Shown: positions 48,600-61,599, numbered from the stretch's first letter. The stretch is 64,000 nt of DNA from Anoplopoma fimbria (GCF_027596085.1 NC_072465.1:5735102-5799101); one strand, 5' to 3'. The notes: generated from the sequence alone by a model not told the origin. Translations and numbers: made by a program.

Positions 48600-51100
48600 T
48601 GTTGGATGGGGACGGCATGTTGCATATGATATCTCGTTTATGCCTCTATAACAATTACTAAGCAGCCAATAATAAAAGTGAGTAGGTGGTGAAATTTTTA
48701 TGTGTTAATTTTAGCATTGTCTTGTTCCTGTTGGCATGGTGAAATCAAACTACACTGTTGAATTGGTTTTATGATGAGAAAACCATCCTTTACTGTTTCT
48801 AGTGGGTGCATCCATGTTCCAACGGGTGCCCTCAGTAGGCACCGAGCACCTCCAGTACCTGCCAGTGTTCATGTCCTGCTCCTCCCAGTGAGCTGTACTC
48901 TACAGATTTAGTTGAAAAGCTACCAACATGCTGTTTGAAATCTTTGCGTGGGCTTTGTGTTGCGTGGGAGGGAGGTGATACAGACCTCTGCAGTATGGGT
49001 GAAAGAAGGTCAACCATGTGGGATGAAGCCTGCAGGGCAAAGTAATTCAGCACCACTTAAACCTAGCAAGAACCGCCAGGCCACTGCTACCACTTTTGAT
49101 GATTTTGATATTTCTTTGGTTTAAGTCGAAAAACATTTAAATGATGAAAAAAATTAATTTTATGATACATTCAGGTCAAGTCCAGAGAGACCTCTGCGGT
49201 TATTATCTAGCATTGCACCTTATGCCTGTGCAAGTTGAAATTGCTCAGCTGAGTATTGGACTAAAACATTTTAGAGTTGGAGGCCATGTAAGTCATTGTG
49301 TAACTGTATTCAGAGTAAAGACAACCGTTTTAAAGGTTTTAAAGTTTTTTTTGTCTGTAATTTTTGTAGATACGACTTACACAAATAGATGTAGATAGTG
49401 AAATACTTGTGGATTGTGGGACACATTTGTAGACCCTCTTCTGTGGGTTACAAATATTAAAATCCACTAAAAACATCCTTAAATGACAGGCAAGGCTAAA
49501 GAAAAGCAAACACAACTGTCAAACAGGCCTTTAATTCTTACTGCAGCTTGTTAATCAACAAATTAACTCAGTGGTCATTTATTGTTGTAAACAGTCCACA
49601 GCAAAACCTTGATTTATAAATAAATAAAAAAATCAGAGTAGAGATTGAACAGCCAAATTCCTAGAGAGAGAACTGAGTATTGAGCTGTAAGGTCACATGT
49701 GCAGATGTCTCATTGTTAAATGATACAAACATTACGAGAGAAGCACAAGATCTACTAGTAGAGGTCATGTGAGGTATTTGCTGGGAAAAATTGCTTCACA
49801 AGACTTTAAAGAACTTTAGGGCGGAGCTCACTCAAGCAAATCTCCCAACCTCACTTGATGTCCAAAACTGGAAGTCTGTCAAGACCTGAGAACAAGAAAA
49901 TCAGTCAAAAAGAAGATGAGGAACCATGTGGGGTTAATGATTGTTGTTCATGTAACAATATAGGACCTAAAAAAAGAAAGAACAAGGAAGATTCCTTTTT
50001 CTTTTCTTTGTAAATGTATTGGCATTACAATGGGATAAATCCATGAATTATTAATCCATTTATGAATAAGATAACATTTGTAATAAACACCTTTAGATAA
50101 ATCCCCTTATTGTGTTGTTGCTGTGAATACATCTCTGTTCCAGGAACAAATACGATGGGCAATGTTTGCATTCTTTGCATGGCTTGCTTGTATAGTATGC
50201 TGATTTTACAACAGCAATGCATTTTTACAGCGAGTGGTTGAAGGGTACATCTAGTGCTGAGAGGGAGCGGGGAAACCCCACTGTGAGGCGAACAGCATGA
50301 TGATAATGTCCAGTACTGTGCATTAGAAGCTCATATGATGATGCATTAGCTGAAGGCGCCACTGGCTGGATGACTTTAGACACCATAAAAAGCTGTTATA
50401 ATAAACTGTATCACTGCTCAAATAACAACAGCTCAGACTGCTAGACCTTTCAGTGGTTAGCGAAGATGCCTACAAATATTATTAGGGTATATCTGCCCAC
50501 GGTTCAACAGCTGCCATACATGCTGCATCTGTAATGGCTCTGGCATCATGACTGACCTCTTCCATCATGGACTTCATGATCCCTTGCTGTCTGGTAAAAT
50601 GTGCGGCAGCATCTATAATAATCTATAATCTGCCAAATTTCTGTCAACAACCTGAGATTTGAACTTTATAATATGAAGATCCTAACTTGCAAAAGGACAG
50701 ATAGAGGTCAACGTAGGCTTTACTAAATTTAGCTTTTACAATAGACGTTCATTTTCACTTCTTTAGAAATGTGTACAGCACTTAAATCAAGTCAAACTTT
50801 AACATTATCATGTTTGACCCTATGTGCACTGCACCGGCATCTGTATTGCTTTACCCAGAATGTACCATACATGTGTACATCATATCACATTACACTGCAA
50901 GAGCAACTTGAAAATATAAGAGGGAATTTGTTCCTTTAATTAAGGAAAACGTTTTGTACACATAAGCTCTAAATGCTTAAAGTATTTGTTATAAATCATG
51001 AGGGTAAAAACAAAACATCTTGTGTCTGTCAATATATTGTCCAATATCAGGTGCTAGACTGGCCCCTAGTGGATTAAGTCATGAATTACAAATGCTTTAA
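48600..51100. other. Intergenic, no gene seen
   Basis: AT-rich, no recognisable exons, repeats or RNA genes. Confidence 0.45.
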
Positions 51101-51108
51101 TGTCATCC

Positions 51109-51181
51109 GCCGAAATAGCTCAGTTGGGAGAGCGTTAGACTGAAGATCTAAAGGTCCCTGGTTCGATCCCGGGTTTCGGCA
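51109..51181 (+). tRNA. tRNA-Phe (GAA)
   Basis: A 73-nt cloverleaf: the acceptor stem GCCGAAA pairs with TTTCGGC, with discriminator A at 51181. The anticodon GAA is at 51142-51144 in CTGAAGA. The A-box is TAGCTCAGTTGGG and the B-box GGTTCGATCCC. As far as I can recall it, the sequence equals the human nuclear tRNA-Phe(GAA). There is no intron. A TTTT at 51195-51198 serves as the Pol III terminator. Only one copy is present in the window. Confidence 0.98.
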
Positions 51182-51247
51182 AAGGATTGTTACGTTTTGA
51201 ATGTAAAAGGGAAAATGAATGTGTTTGATTCATAGACTGTATTTAGG

Positions 51248-51517
51248 AATCCGGTGCTGTTGGATGCCGCAAGTTGCCAAACCTGTCGATAAACCAGTTC
51301 ACCCACCTGACCCATCGCAGGTCTGTGAAATAAGATTTGGCTCTGTTGTATTTTGCTTTCAACTTCCATCTCAAATTCATCCTAAAAATTAAGTTTCATC
51401 CTCCCCGATCTTAGTTCTTTTTAAAAGAAATGCTGCTTAACTAATTGACACTCCCAGTGAGTCCCCGGCTGCAGTGACGTGCGAAGATAAAACGGAGCGT
51501 TCCAGACATTTTGTTTG
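51248..51517 (+). repeat. Segmented direct duplication, copy A
   Basis: Blocks shared with 54236-54448 include GGAATCCGGTGCTGTTGGAT, a roughly 75-nt block from AAGTTGCCAAACCTGTCGAT to GATTTGGCTCTGTT, then CCCAGTGAGTCCCCGGCTGC and AAAACGGAGCGTTC/TCAGACATTTTG-like ends. The spacers between blocks differ completely in length and sequence. It begins 67 bp after the tRNA gene. Confidence 0.85.
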
Positions 51518-51730
51518 GTTCAGCTTTTATTTATTTATCCATGCATTAAATTATTTATTTACATATTTCTTTCATCATTTATTTGTTCTTTTATTTATTT
51601 ATATTAGCATTGATTTTAGCATTTATACATTTCTATATTTATTCAATCATCGATTTGTTTTTATTTATTTATTCCTTCATTTATTGAAACATTTATTTGT
51701 GCATTTATGTATTCAATGATCATTAAGTAA
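51518..51730. repeat. ATTT-rich low-complexity tract
   Basis: Irregular TTTATTTA repeats. The apparent hydrophobic open frame across it is compositional. Confidence 0.85.
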
Positions 51731-53368
51731 TTTTTGAAAGTTTGACTATACTCAAAGCAGGGTATTATTTATTATTTTTGTGAATGGAGGTTATTATTAC
51801 TTATATATTTATTAGTTTTCAGAGGAGGAGATTTCCTTGGATTACACACAGCAGTAGTACATTTAACCGCCAGCAGATGGCAGGACTAATGAAGACCGCA
51901 AGACACTAATAATAACTGAAGTATATTGATTATTGCACCTGCATACACTGTGCAGGCAGAAGTAGCTCAGTTATCCTGGAAAGGTGGTAGCATGCTGAGG
52001 TGCATCCAGATCGACGATCACACATATAATACACACCGCTGTGAGGTTGGCAAATGAGCAAATGCATTTGAGCCCTTTGATACTTTGTTTTCATATTGTT
52101 AGAATGCACATAGGGATTGTTAGAGTGCACATCTGTCAACTGTCATCTGTTTCAATCATTAGTGGGATTGAAACTCTGCATGAGTCGATTGCATTTTAAA
52201 TGGCACAACTTTAGGTCAGGTTCTAGGGGCCTTCGTAATTAAGGATTCTACTTGTTTTGGTTGCTGTGCGTGAATGAAAGTGTGTTGTGTGTTCTTATAG
52301 GCTATGCGAACATTTGACCGGAGGAATAAGTGAAGAGTCAACAACTCAAGGTAACAACAGAAAATGATACACATTTGAGCCAGGTACAGTATATAGTTTC
52401 ATATTAAACAAGCAGGATATGAAGCAGCTGATATAATGCTAGTATAAATAAAGTATATTAATTAGATGGCTGTGTATAAATGTATTTGCATATGCACGTA
52501 ATAAATAAGTAGCCTAACAGAGACAAACATCGCTCAATATAATTTCAATATGTTTCTGTTGTTCATTGGTGCAAAATAAGCACTTATGCAACAAAGCAAA
52601 CAAACTTAGTTCAGGGCACATTGCATTAAGCTCATGCCAAGAGAGCCTCAGCAGGACTGCAGCAGGTTACTGGGACCTCCTGTGCTACACCATCTCTCAG
52701 CTGTTCTCACCTGTCTGAGTGCCAGCCGAGGCGTGTAGAGGCAGGAGAGCCTCGGTCCAAGAGAGCAGGTCCAGGCCCCGGGGCCCCAAACAGGTCAGGG
52801 GATTTGCGTCATTCCCATTCAAACCTGAATGAATGACCAACCGGCTCTCTATGCCGTGTGTGCTAATCAGAGGTGCATTGACGATGAACGGACTGAAAAC
52901 TGGGTTCAGATGAACTAACAATGGCGAAGATTGGCAGGAGGGGACAGAAAAGGTGTAAAATGTCCTGTTGAGCTGCAGGGTTGTGAAGAAACGATTGTGT
53001 GTGCGTGCGGTACAGCTTGTTCCTGTTACTTGTTTCTTTCAGAATGAGAGCTTTAAAAGTGGCCATAATAAGATCAGCTAATACTTGATTGATTTTTAGG
53101 GGGCATAAACACAGCAGCATAAACATATTTTCCCTCAAAATAAGGTTGTTGTTTTATTTCATTGCAGTTATGTAATGTTGCCTGCCTTTGAAACACACTG
53201 TGCCACTGTGTTTGTGTGTTTGAGGGGGATGATGCTGGGCTTACTTCAATGCACCCCTCAAATCACATTTGCAGGACAGAGATTACTAACTGATTAGGAG
53301 CCTTTATTTTTAATGGATGTTCTACTTTCTCATTTATTACTATGTAATTTATTTCTGATGGTTATGCA

Positions 53369-53372
<4 letters not shown>

Positions 53373-53402
<30 letters not shown>
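53373..53402. repeat. (CT)15 microsatellite
   Basis: Pure CT tract, followed by CTTTCTCTTTT. Confidence 0.97.
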
Positions 53403-53409
<7 letters not shown>

Positions 53410-54235
53410 TTCGATTGGGCTTGCACTGAGTGTTTCCACAACTGTAGTTTGGTTTCCTGATGGCTTTGTTCCCACTGCTTTTGGAGACTTACAAAAAAAA
53501 CGCCTTAAGATGCCTGTCAAGCTCTAAACCAGTTTAATTAGATGTTTGAATGAAATCTGCAGGTGGAGAACAGTCCAGACGGACGGACGGATGCATGGTT
53601 GCGGGGAGAGGATGTTTTTGCTCTCATTAATCCAAACTCTATTCAGTCTAATTCCACTTCCAAGCAGCTCCCACAGACACCGTGGTCAATCTGGCATTGC
53701 TTGATGGCTTGCATAACTTCTACACAGCAAACTTTCCCCCCTGTTACAGCATCACTCTCTGCAGGGCCAGGCGATCCCTCTTACAAAACCAGAGAGCTTA
53801 TGCTCCCTGTCAGGACGCTCTCTGCAGCGAAGGTGCAAAAAGGTTAAACAGCACCTTCACAGGCCGCTCGATTCACTGAGGCGTCGGAGGTGATAGAGAC
53901 ACTGACAGGCTTTCCCTTACAAAGGTGATGATGTGAAAGGATCAAAATAAATCCTCTGCGAGAGGTATCTGACGCTGTCCACCCTCCCCTCTGTCAACTG
54001 ATACCCAGAGAGAAATATCTGTCTCTTTAGCAGCTGAATGTTTCATGATTTGCATCAGCGAATTGCTGTCTGCCGTTTGGTGCCAAGTTTATTTGAGCTT
54101 TTGGCTGGAAACATCTGCCTTTTGCAGTTCAAGCATTGTGAAACATGCCCTTGCCCTCCGTGGCCCTGCAATTAGTTCTTACATTTTCGCTGCTGAACAC
54201 ATTCCAGTGTGCTCACAAAGTATGAAAGGTCACCA

Positions 54236-54448
54236 GGAATCCGGTGCTGTTGGATGCCTCAAATTGCCTTCATCATCACCAAGTTGCCAAACCTGTCGAT
54301 AAACCAGTTCACCCACCTGACCCATCGCAGGTATGTGAAATAAGATTTGGCTCTGTTCTGTCAGTCACTTCCTTTTGTGTATGGGTGTCTAACTAGTTCA
54401 CATTCCCAGTGAGTCCCCGGCTGCTAAAACGGAGCGTTCTAGACATTT
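54236..54448 (+). repeat. Segmented direct duplication, copy B
   Basis: This partner of 51248-51517 is in the same orientation. It has a 20-nt insert (TCAAATTGCCTTCATCATCA) after the first block and a shorter linker before CCCAGTGAGTCCCCGGCTGC. The middle block ends CATCGCAG|GTATGTGA, which looks like a splice donor. Copy A has GTCTGTGA there. Confidence 0.85.
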
Positions 54449-56351
54449 TGATGAATGACCCTGAAAATGATCATATAAGTCTCTTTTAAGTCAGAAAGGA
54501 GAACTGTCACATAACCCAATTCACTCTATCACATTCACCATTTAAGAATGCAGTAAACTATTTGCTTGTTTTACTTATACCACAATAATTTGCGGTAATA
54601 GAGACAGTATTTGCGAGATATTAAAGGTCTTAAATTTTTTTACTTAAAAGTGTTTTTCAAGCTGCCCTGTAAAAGAAACATTAGTTTACTTTTGAATGTT
54701 GGGGCCGCAATGTCAATTTGACAACATGGCTGAGTTCCAGTTAGGGAACGCTAGGGGAAGAGATATGAGTTGCAGTAAGAATATGATTCCAGATGAATTC
54801 AAGATGTTTGATCTCTATCCCTCCTACAAAAAAATAAGGTTATTTTTTTAAGGAGTAATGTAACATAGCATGTAAGCCAGCTTTTGTAGCATACTGTGGA
54901 ATTTTGTTTGCATGTCCCAAATAAGTGTGACCCTAAGTTGAGGAGATCTGGCCTACAGATGAGAAGTAATAATTCGATGATGATCTTGTTGTGGAGATCT
55001 TGTGACATAACCCACCATGATGCATACAGTCCAAATGTGACAAGGAGGGGTTGTCTAAGGGAACAGTATGACATTGATTTTGTCCTTATAGACAAAAAGG
55101 AGGCATTGTCTTCTCAGACTGACTGAGTAGAAAGAAACGAGCCCACTCGGTGTTCCATGAACAAGCTCCAAGGACAGTGGGAGGCTTGTTTTCTCTGTGT
55201 ATTCTGTGTAGATGCTGTTGTCATATTGTTGTTGTTCTTATCTCCAAACCCTGTGGACCTTTGCAAATGCCTGGGTGCTGATCTACGTCATTAAATCAAA
55301 GCTGCAATTGAGTAAAAATATTAAATTGCTGTTCTCTTTCAAACAATGGGGATAACATTTGAGTGCTTGTATCATAAAAAATCTAGAGTTGAAATAAGTT
55401 TAGCCTTGTGACTCTCTGTGGTAAAATCATCATGTTACTAAATTAATTTGATCCCCTTGACTCACAGAAGTTGCAAGCGTTAATGACTGAGGTGAGGCTA
55501 GTTACATAATGCATCAATGTGTTGCGCCAACATGTGTCAGCAACATGTGTCTCACCCTCCAGTGAGAGTCTTTGCCATGCTGGTTCATTCCTTTTCTGGT
55601 GCAAATGTCTGCGTCATTGTCATTGTGTTTGAGCCAGCATGTGTGCATTTTTTCTGCCATGTGGATTTCCCAAATGAGGAATTCTAAAATAGAAGCTCAA
55701 TACATAAAGGAGAGCAATTGAGATGACAAGTAACTACTGTAGGGTTGGTTCCATAAAGCAACCATTTTCAGACAGAAAAGGTGTCTCCTCTCTCTTGCTC
55801 TCTCTCAGCATATGGATCATTGGACTTAAGTGATAGCACCACAATGAAGAGGTCTGCATTCACTTTACTTATAATGTGAATGTTAATGGTCTGGGTGGAG
55901 CTCAGTCTGGTTACTTCACAATGTTGGTAAAAATACAGAAAGGAATATTTCAAGCGTTTGTCCACATTTTGAATAACAAATTGGGACAGCTTGTGTAAAG
56001 TACCAGTAACCCCTTAAACGCAGTAAGTATGAGCAAATGTACTTGGCTTAATTCATTTCCACCTCATTGGTCTGATTTCCACTTTGGGGTCTGCTACTTC
56101 CGGAATATGGGCCAATTAGAGTAATCTGTCAACACTGAAAAATGAAGGGGGCTACGATGAGGAAGTGTATGTAAAGAGCTCATTTTTAATTTACTCTAGA
56201 AATCTAACTGTTACTGAATACTTACGGTACAACATGCACCGTAACGCCAGACACACAGTAAACAGAACGGACCAGTGTGGGCTAACAACTCACTGTAGCC
56301 AGCTGCGTAACGTCGTAACCAAGGTTACCGCTAGACAGAAGCAGTGAGATA

Positions 56352-56580
56352 CAGTACCAGTCAAAAGTTTGGACACACCTTCTCATTCAACTACTTTGAA
56401 GAATCTAAAATATAAAACTTATTCTGGTTTGTTGAGCATTTGTTTGTTTACCACATAATTCCATATGTGTTCCTTCATAGTTTGGATGAAATATTAATCT
56501 ACAATGTAGAAAAAAATAAAAATAAAAATAAAGAAAAACCATTGAATGAGAAGGTGTGTCCAAACTTTTGACTGGTACTG
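56352..56580. mobile_element. Tc1/mariner-type MITE with perfect 39-bp TIRs
   Basis: A 229-bp element flanked by TA on both sides (56350-56351, 56581-56582). The 39-bp terminal repeat beginning CAGTACCAGTCAAAAGTTTG at 56352-56390 is repeated exactly in inverse at 56542-56580. The interior is AT-rich with no coding capacity. The terminal sequence is one I recognise from abundant teleost Tc1-like elements. The TA duplication and termini point to mobilisation in trans by a Tc1 transposase. Confidence 0.92.
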
Positions 56581-58339
56581 TATATGGTTGGTTAGCCCAA
56601 AAAGTAAGCTAATGTTCCCTATAGCAGTGTGATATTAAGGTGAGTTACTGAGGAGAGACGCGGTCATGTTAGCAGTCACATGATAACCGTATGTCTGTTC
56701 AAGTGTTCGAGTGGGTGATATATGTGACTGTTGAATCAAAAAAATAGATCATCTCTGGTTGTATCGTCGCAGAATACAGCTTTGCACTTTATTATTTTTT
56801 TTGCCTGTTCTCACTACCAAGCATCACATTTGGTAACTTCTCTTTCACCATATAGTTAGATTTCGAATACATGATCTTTCTCTAAACCTAACCATGTAGA
56901 TTTCTGTCAGAAATGCAAAGTTCTCCCATGTGCAACTATGTGGTTAGGTTTTTCCAGATGTTGATTTGGAATACAGCTATTGTAATTAAAGTTCAGCCCA
57001 GCCAGTGAGCATGCCTTTTTTCAAAAGCCTATAAAATCACGTGCATCTCCCCTTATGGATAGCACTCCTCTTTGGCCCTTACATAACATGTTATGGTGAA
57101 GATTCCCCCACGGTCAAAGGGCTCTGACTGGCTTGGCCGGCCTCCCCCATGCTGTGATAGTATTTTGTGTCATTGATAACTGAAGCCAGGTGGTTACTTG
57201 ATGATGACAAGCTGTCGTCTCGCTGAAGATAGATTTTAGCATCACATAATTCACAAGCACTTCTCATACACTGTTGCACGATCTCCCACAGCACGGTTGT
57301 GTACACTGACACAAACGTTTAGTTACATACAGCACACACAGTATTTTATGCTTCCATCCACCCATAGGATCAGATACTCATTGCATGATAATCTGCAATT
57401 ATTTAATTTGCATTTAGTTTGTATTATCTTGCTGGTACAAGGTTTTAATTCATCTTGTGTAACAGCAGTTGCACGAAGACATGTAGATATATTGCTAGGC
57501 AAAGCCAAGCAGCTATGGTATACCTTCAAAGAAAAAAATAATAATATGGGAATTGACTTTGTGAGACCAAAACATTACAACATGTTCTCCTTCATTTGAA
57601 TTTAATTTGCCATGCATTTAAAAAAAGTAATTGAAGATTGCCATAAAATGCATCTGCAACTATTTTTGTAATCAATTCATTGTTTGTTAATTGTATAACA
57701 AAATCGCCAGACCTTCTGTTGTGTCAGCTTCTTATATGTAAGTTTTTGCTGGTTTTCATAGTTTTTATGATTATAAAATGAACTTAAATGCAGTGCTATA
57801 CATGTTATTTCTTTGTTGTGTGAGATCTCCCCTGACTCCTGGACTCCCCCTGTTTACCTGGTAGCAACAAACTCTGGGAGGCAACTGCCGGCAACCTTTC
57901 TGTTATGATGTTGATAAGGCTGACAGCAGTATATGCAGGTTGACAGACCAAGTAAAACATAGTTAAAAATAAAAAGCTTTTTTGGTCCCTCTCCTCATTC
58001 AGTTATCCCCAACTCTACACGATGCCACAGCATCGCAGTCAATCATTCAGCCCCTGTTAATCTCCCGAACCTCTGATCTGAGAGCTCTTATTACACATGC
58101 TCATACACACCGCCATGTTTACTGGGATGGCGCTAAAAGGGATTAAGAACTTTTTGCTGGTGAAACCAACCAGTGTGCTTTTAACAAGATAGTTGTTTTT
58201 TGTGTGTCTAATCTGATATAACTTTTAGGGCATTGCTCAGTGATCCCATGTATACCGTAGGTCTATCCACATAGAGTTGTCACAGAGACATTGTCACATA
58301 CTTTTTTCTTGACTTTTCAGGCATTCGTTAACAGCATTC

Positions 58340-58765
58340 TGAAACCGCTCTCCTGAGGGTTTCAAATGACTTATTGATGTCTTCTGATGCAGGTGATTGC
58401 TCTGTCTTAATCCTTCTCGACCTCAGCTCTGCATTCAACACTGTAGACCATAACATCCAACATGACATACAACTCCGTCTTTCATTTAAACCCAGTGAGG
58501 TTGTTAGTCTTTCAGACTCCATCATATGTAGCAGAACTTCTTCACCCCCATTTATCAGCCTGCACTCTCCGGTCAAACGACTTGAATTTGCTTTCTGTCC
58601 CACGCACTCGCCTTAGAACCCGTGGCGACCGAGCCTTTGAGGCAGTAGCTCCACAATTATGGAACGCTCTGCCAGCACACCTACGGTTAGCTGAATCGGT
58701 TATTTCTTTCAAGTGCCAGATTAAGACATACCTTTTTAGAAAGGCCTTTGTATAAAACTCATGCT
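58340..58765 (+). pseudogene. L2-like LINE fragment (reverse transcriptase ends)
   Basis: One frame gives [19 protein letters not shown], a start-of-palm RT motif. After a frame change comes [20 protein letters not shown], then [20 protein letters not shown], then WNALPAHLRLAESVISFK, ending LFRKAF. This is the typical C-terminus of fish L2/Rex-type LINE ORF2. The middle of RT, including the catalytic YADD, is deleted. It is dead. Confidence 0.85.
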
Positions 58766-61079
58766 CCAGGTCTGCTTTTAACTTGTGTTTTTATTGTTTA
58801 CACAAATGCACTGTTTCAAAAAGCCTCACAATATATCTTCTTAATGCCTCTCCCACAATGTTTATCTTCAGGAAGGTGGAAATTAAAGATAGGTCGATAT
58901 CTCCACAGGAGCAAAGAAGAGCTTCCCTTTGAGATCAAATCTAAGGGAGAAATAGACACTGGATATGGACAAGATGAAACCACATCAGAGTTGTGTTGTG
59001 GAGAGAAAGTAACCCTGTGCTGGCACCTCATTTGAGGCGCAAGTATCAAAGTGTGTCCTAGGCCTGGAGCCAGCAGCGTTTCTTTGACCTCTGAATAATT
59101 CAGGTACTTACCCCAATCCAACAGGGAGACTATCAGGGCTATTGTTCCCTTGCAAACTCAGTCACCATCTCTCAATCACGGAAAGTTGGACGAGTTTTAA
59201 TCCTGAGATAGCATACGATAATCTGCTAATTTACTTTTCTGATTAGTAGTCATGAGCCCAGTTTGAAAGGAGAAGCATGGTTCTGTAAGGTTTGGCATCG
59301 AGGTGGATTGCTGGCCTTTGCGAGGGCAGTCAGTTGGTAAGCAAAGGGGAGAGTGGTATTTGTCATTGGGAGGGCGCTGAGCACGAAGCCGTTCCATTTC
59401 GATGAGTGGACGACCTGCTCTGAGTAGCTGTGGCAGAATCCTGGGCCTTTGCCAGCAGCATTGCTCCCTTTACCTCACTCCCTCAAGCTCATATCCTACC
59501 ATTCAGGCTGACTCCCATTAAGTGCCCTTTTGTTGAGGGATTACTAAATTTATATTTAGCCTCTGTTTGCACCATCCAAGCATTTGTTGGCACTGCCAGC
59601 TCATTTGAAGTACATATCTGTGTCTGTCTGGTGTCTGACTCCCTTCACTATCTCTCCACATTTACAGCCTTTCTGTCTAACATCTCTTGGTTCCATAGAC
59701 TTCTCTCCCTCTGGATAATACCGTCACTCTTTATCTATTTTTGTCAATGCAGGACCTAGTTTCTCCCAGTGGAGTCCCCAGCTGGGGTTTGCATGTAAGA
59801 CCTGAACATTCAGAGAATTACTGCGCCAGTGTGTTCCCATCACTGTGCTGCATCTGATTAATCAGGCATCACTTTTTTCCCCTGAAGTTCGTATGCCTGA
59901 CAGCCCTCAATATGTGTGCACACACATGCACCTTTCATGCCTTGTCGGACACTACTCATGTATGTATGTATGTATGTTTGAGTGTGTCTGTGTGTGTGTG
60001 TGTGCACTGTGTTTTAGGAACAGGCTGTTCCCTGCCTACCAGCCAGGAGAGAGTTGGGCAGTGTGAATTCTAATCTTCCACTGACTCGTTGGGAGTTCAG
60101 TTGAGGGGTTTGGCTCTAGAGAAATGCACATAAGCAACTCTCCATCATGGCGAAAAAACACTGTCAGGGTAGAAGAGGTCAATGGCATGGAAACAACAGT
60201 TTCTATTTTGGGGGTTTGGCTTTGTTTGTGCCCGTGTATGTACAACCTTGTTTACATTTTGTTTAGCAACAAATGCAGTCATAACTATAAGGTGTTGTTT
60301 ATGTGTTTCTGTGTGTTTTGCAGGGGTTGTCCTTTGAGCACACCAAGCCAAGAAAAGGGTGTTTGAGTTTCAGGTAGGCAAGGACCTCTCTGGACCCTCA
60401 ATTGTCTGCAATTCACCCTCCATTAATTCACTGCTCCACTCATTACCTGTTGTTTCAAACGTCTTCATCAGGGGGTACAAATGTGCTGGTCCTTAATGGA
60501 ACACTTTATTGTAACTAAACACCAGCCAGCGGGGAAAGTCCATCTTAATGCCAAATATTGTCCTGGCTCTGAGTAGAGATAAATAAGGGTTGGACATTTG
60601 GACAGAAAGTGGATATGCCCTATGTTAAGACTGATATAAATGCGGCACAAGGAAGTCATCAGAGGGAAAGACTCTGAGTCTGATTTAGAAATTACGAAAT
60701 GACTATGTGACCTTCTGTTAGGGGGTTACCAGCATGTTCATGTCTCATAACATATTTGTTACATTATAGCTGAGATTATCTGAAAGGGGTAATTCTGTAC
60801 CCTAGGACTTCTCAGGTCTCCACACCTTGCACTTTTCAGTTCATCTTTTCTTATGTAAAACTATCTTGTATTTTGTGTTTACCCCTTGAGAGGGCTAATG
60901 TAAATATAACATACAAATAGGTTGTTTGAAAAATTGCAAGGTCTTGATAAAGAATGCAAGCTTCTTGTTCTCGATTGAAATTCTTGTCGTCCACTTAAAT
61001 TCAGATGTAGATGTCAACACTGGTTCTGTTTTTATCTTCCAGGAATGTTATTTGTTGTGGAAATTGGGAATTATCAATC

Positions 61080-61262
61080 CGCTTCAGTAACACTAAAATA
61101 TGGAGTTCCACAGGGATCCAGTCTTTGGCACATACTATTTCCCATTTACATGCTAACACTTGGTTATATTATTTAAAACATAATATTATGTTACCATTTC
61201 TATGCAGACAATTCACAATTATATATTTTCTTTGACACTAATGACACAAAACAATTAAACAT
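61080..61262 (+). pseudogene. L2-like LINE fragment (RT core)
   Basis: Frame: KYGVPQGSSLWHILFPIYML, then TLGYII, a stop, then NIILCYHFYADNSQLYIFF. GVPQGS and YADD (here YADN) are the RT motifs B and C. The in-frame stop and the D-to-N change make it inactive. It covers the part missing from the 58.3 kb fragment, but it is a different copy. Confidence 0.75.
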
Positions 61263-61347
61263 CCTCCACATGTGAATTACAGATATCAAATTTTCTGTTT
61301 GCTTATTGTATTGTATGTTAAGGACTTTGAAACTCTATAAAAGGTGC

Positions 61348-61383
<36 letters not shown>
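61348..61383. repeat. (TGT)12 trinucleotide repeat
   Basis: A pure trinucleotide tract that follows the LINE fragment. Confidence 0.96.
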
Positions 61384-61434
61384 AATAATCCTTTAGCTGT
61401 CCTTTCTTTCTGTCTCTTTTTGGGTGTTCTGCAG

Positions 61435-61584
61435 GTTTTTAGCCAGCTTCCTTGAACATGGCCAAGTTTTTCCCATCAGCACCCATTCAGAAACCATCAT
61501 TAGGCTCAGCACCCCGAACCCCAGCAGTCTCGGCACCGTCTTCACAACTCTTCTCATGTATCACCTGCACTGCTCACTGTCCAG
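61435..61584 (+). other. Possible exon, 150 nt, unknown product
   Basis: Acceptor GTTCTGCAG at 61434 and donor TCCAG|GTACAA at 61584 bound an interval open in one frame (TTT TTA GCC AGC ...). The peptide is not recognised. It could be a non-coding exon or chance. Confidence 0.2.
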
Positions 61585-61599
61585 GTACAAAACTTTAGC

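Noticed and set aside
51518..51730. Hydrophobic frame rich in Phe/Leu/Tyr that looks like a membrane protein
   Set aside because: It is translation of TTTATTTA low-complexity sequence.
53563..54302. Open frames near the second duplicated block as a coding exon
   Set aside because: The peptides resemble nothing known and the frame is not shared by both copies of the duplication. Conserved non-coding sequence is more plausible.
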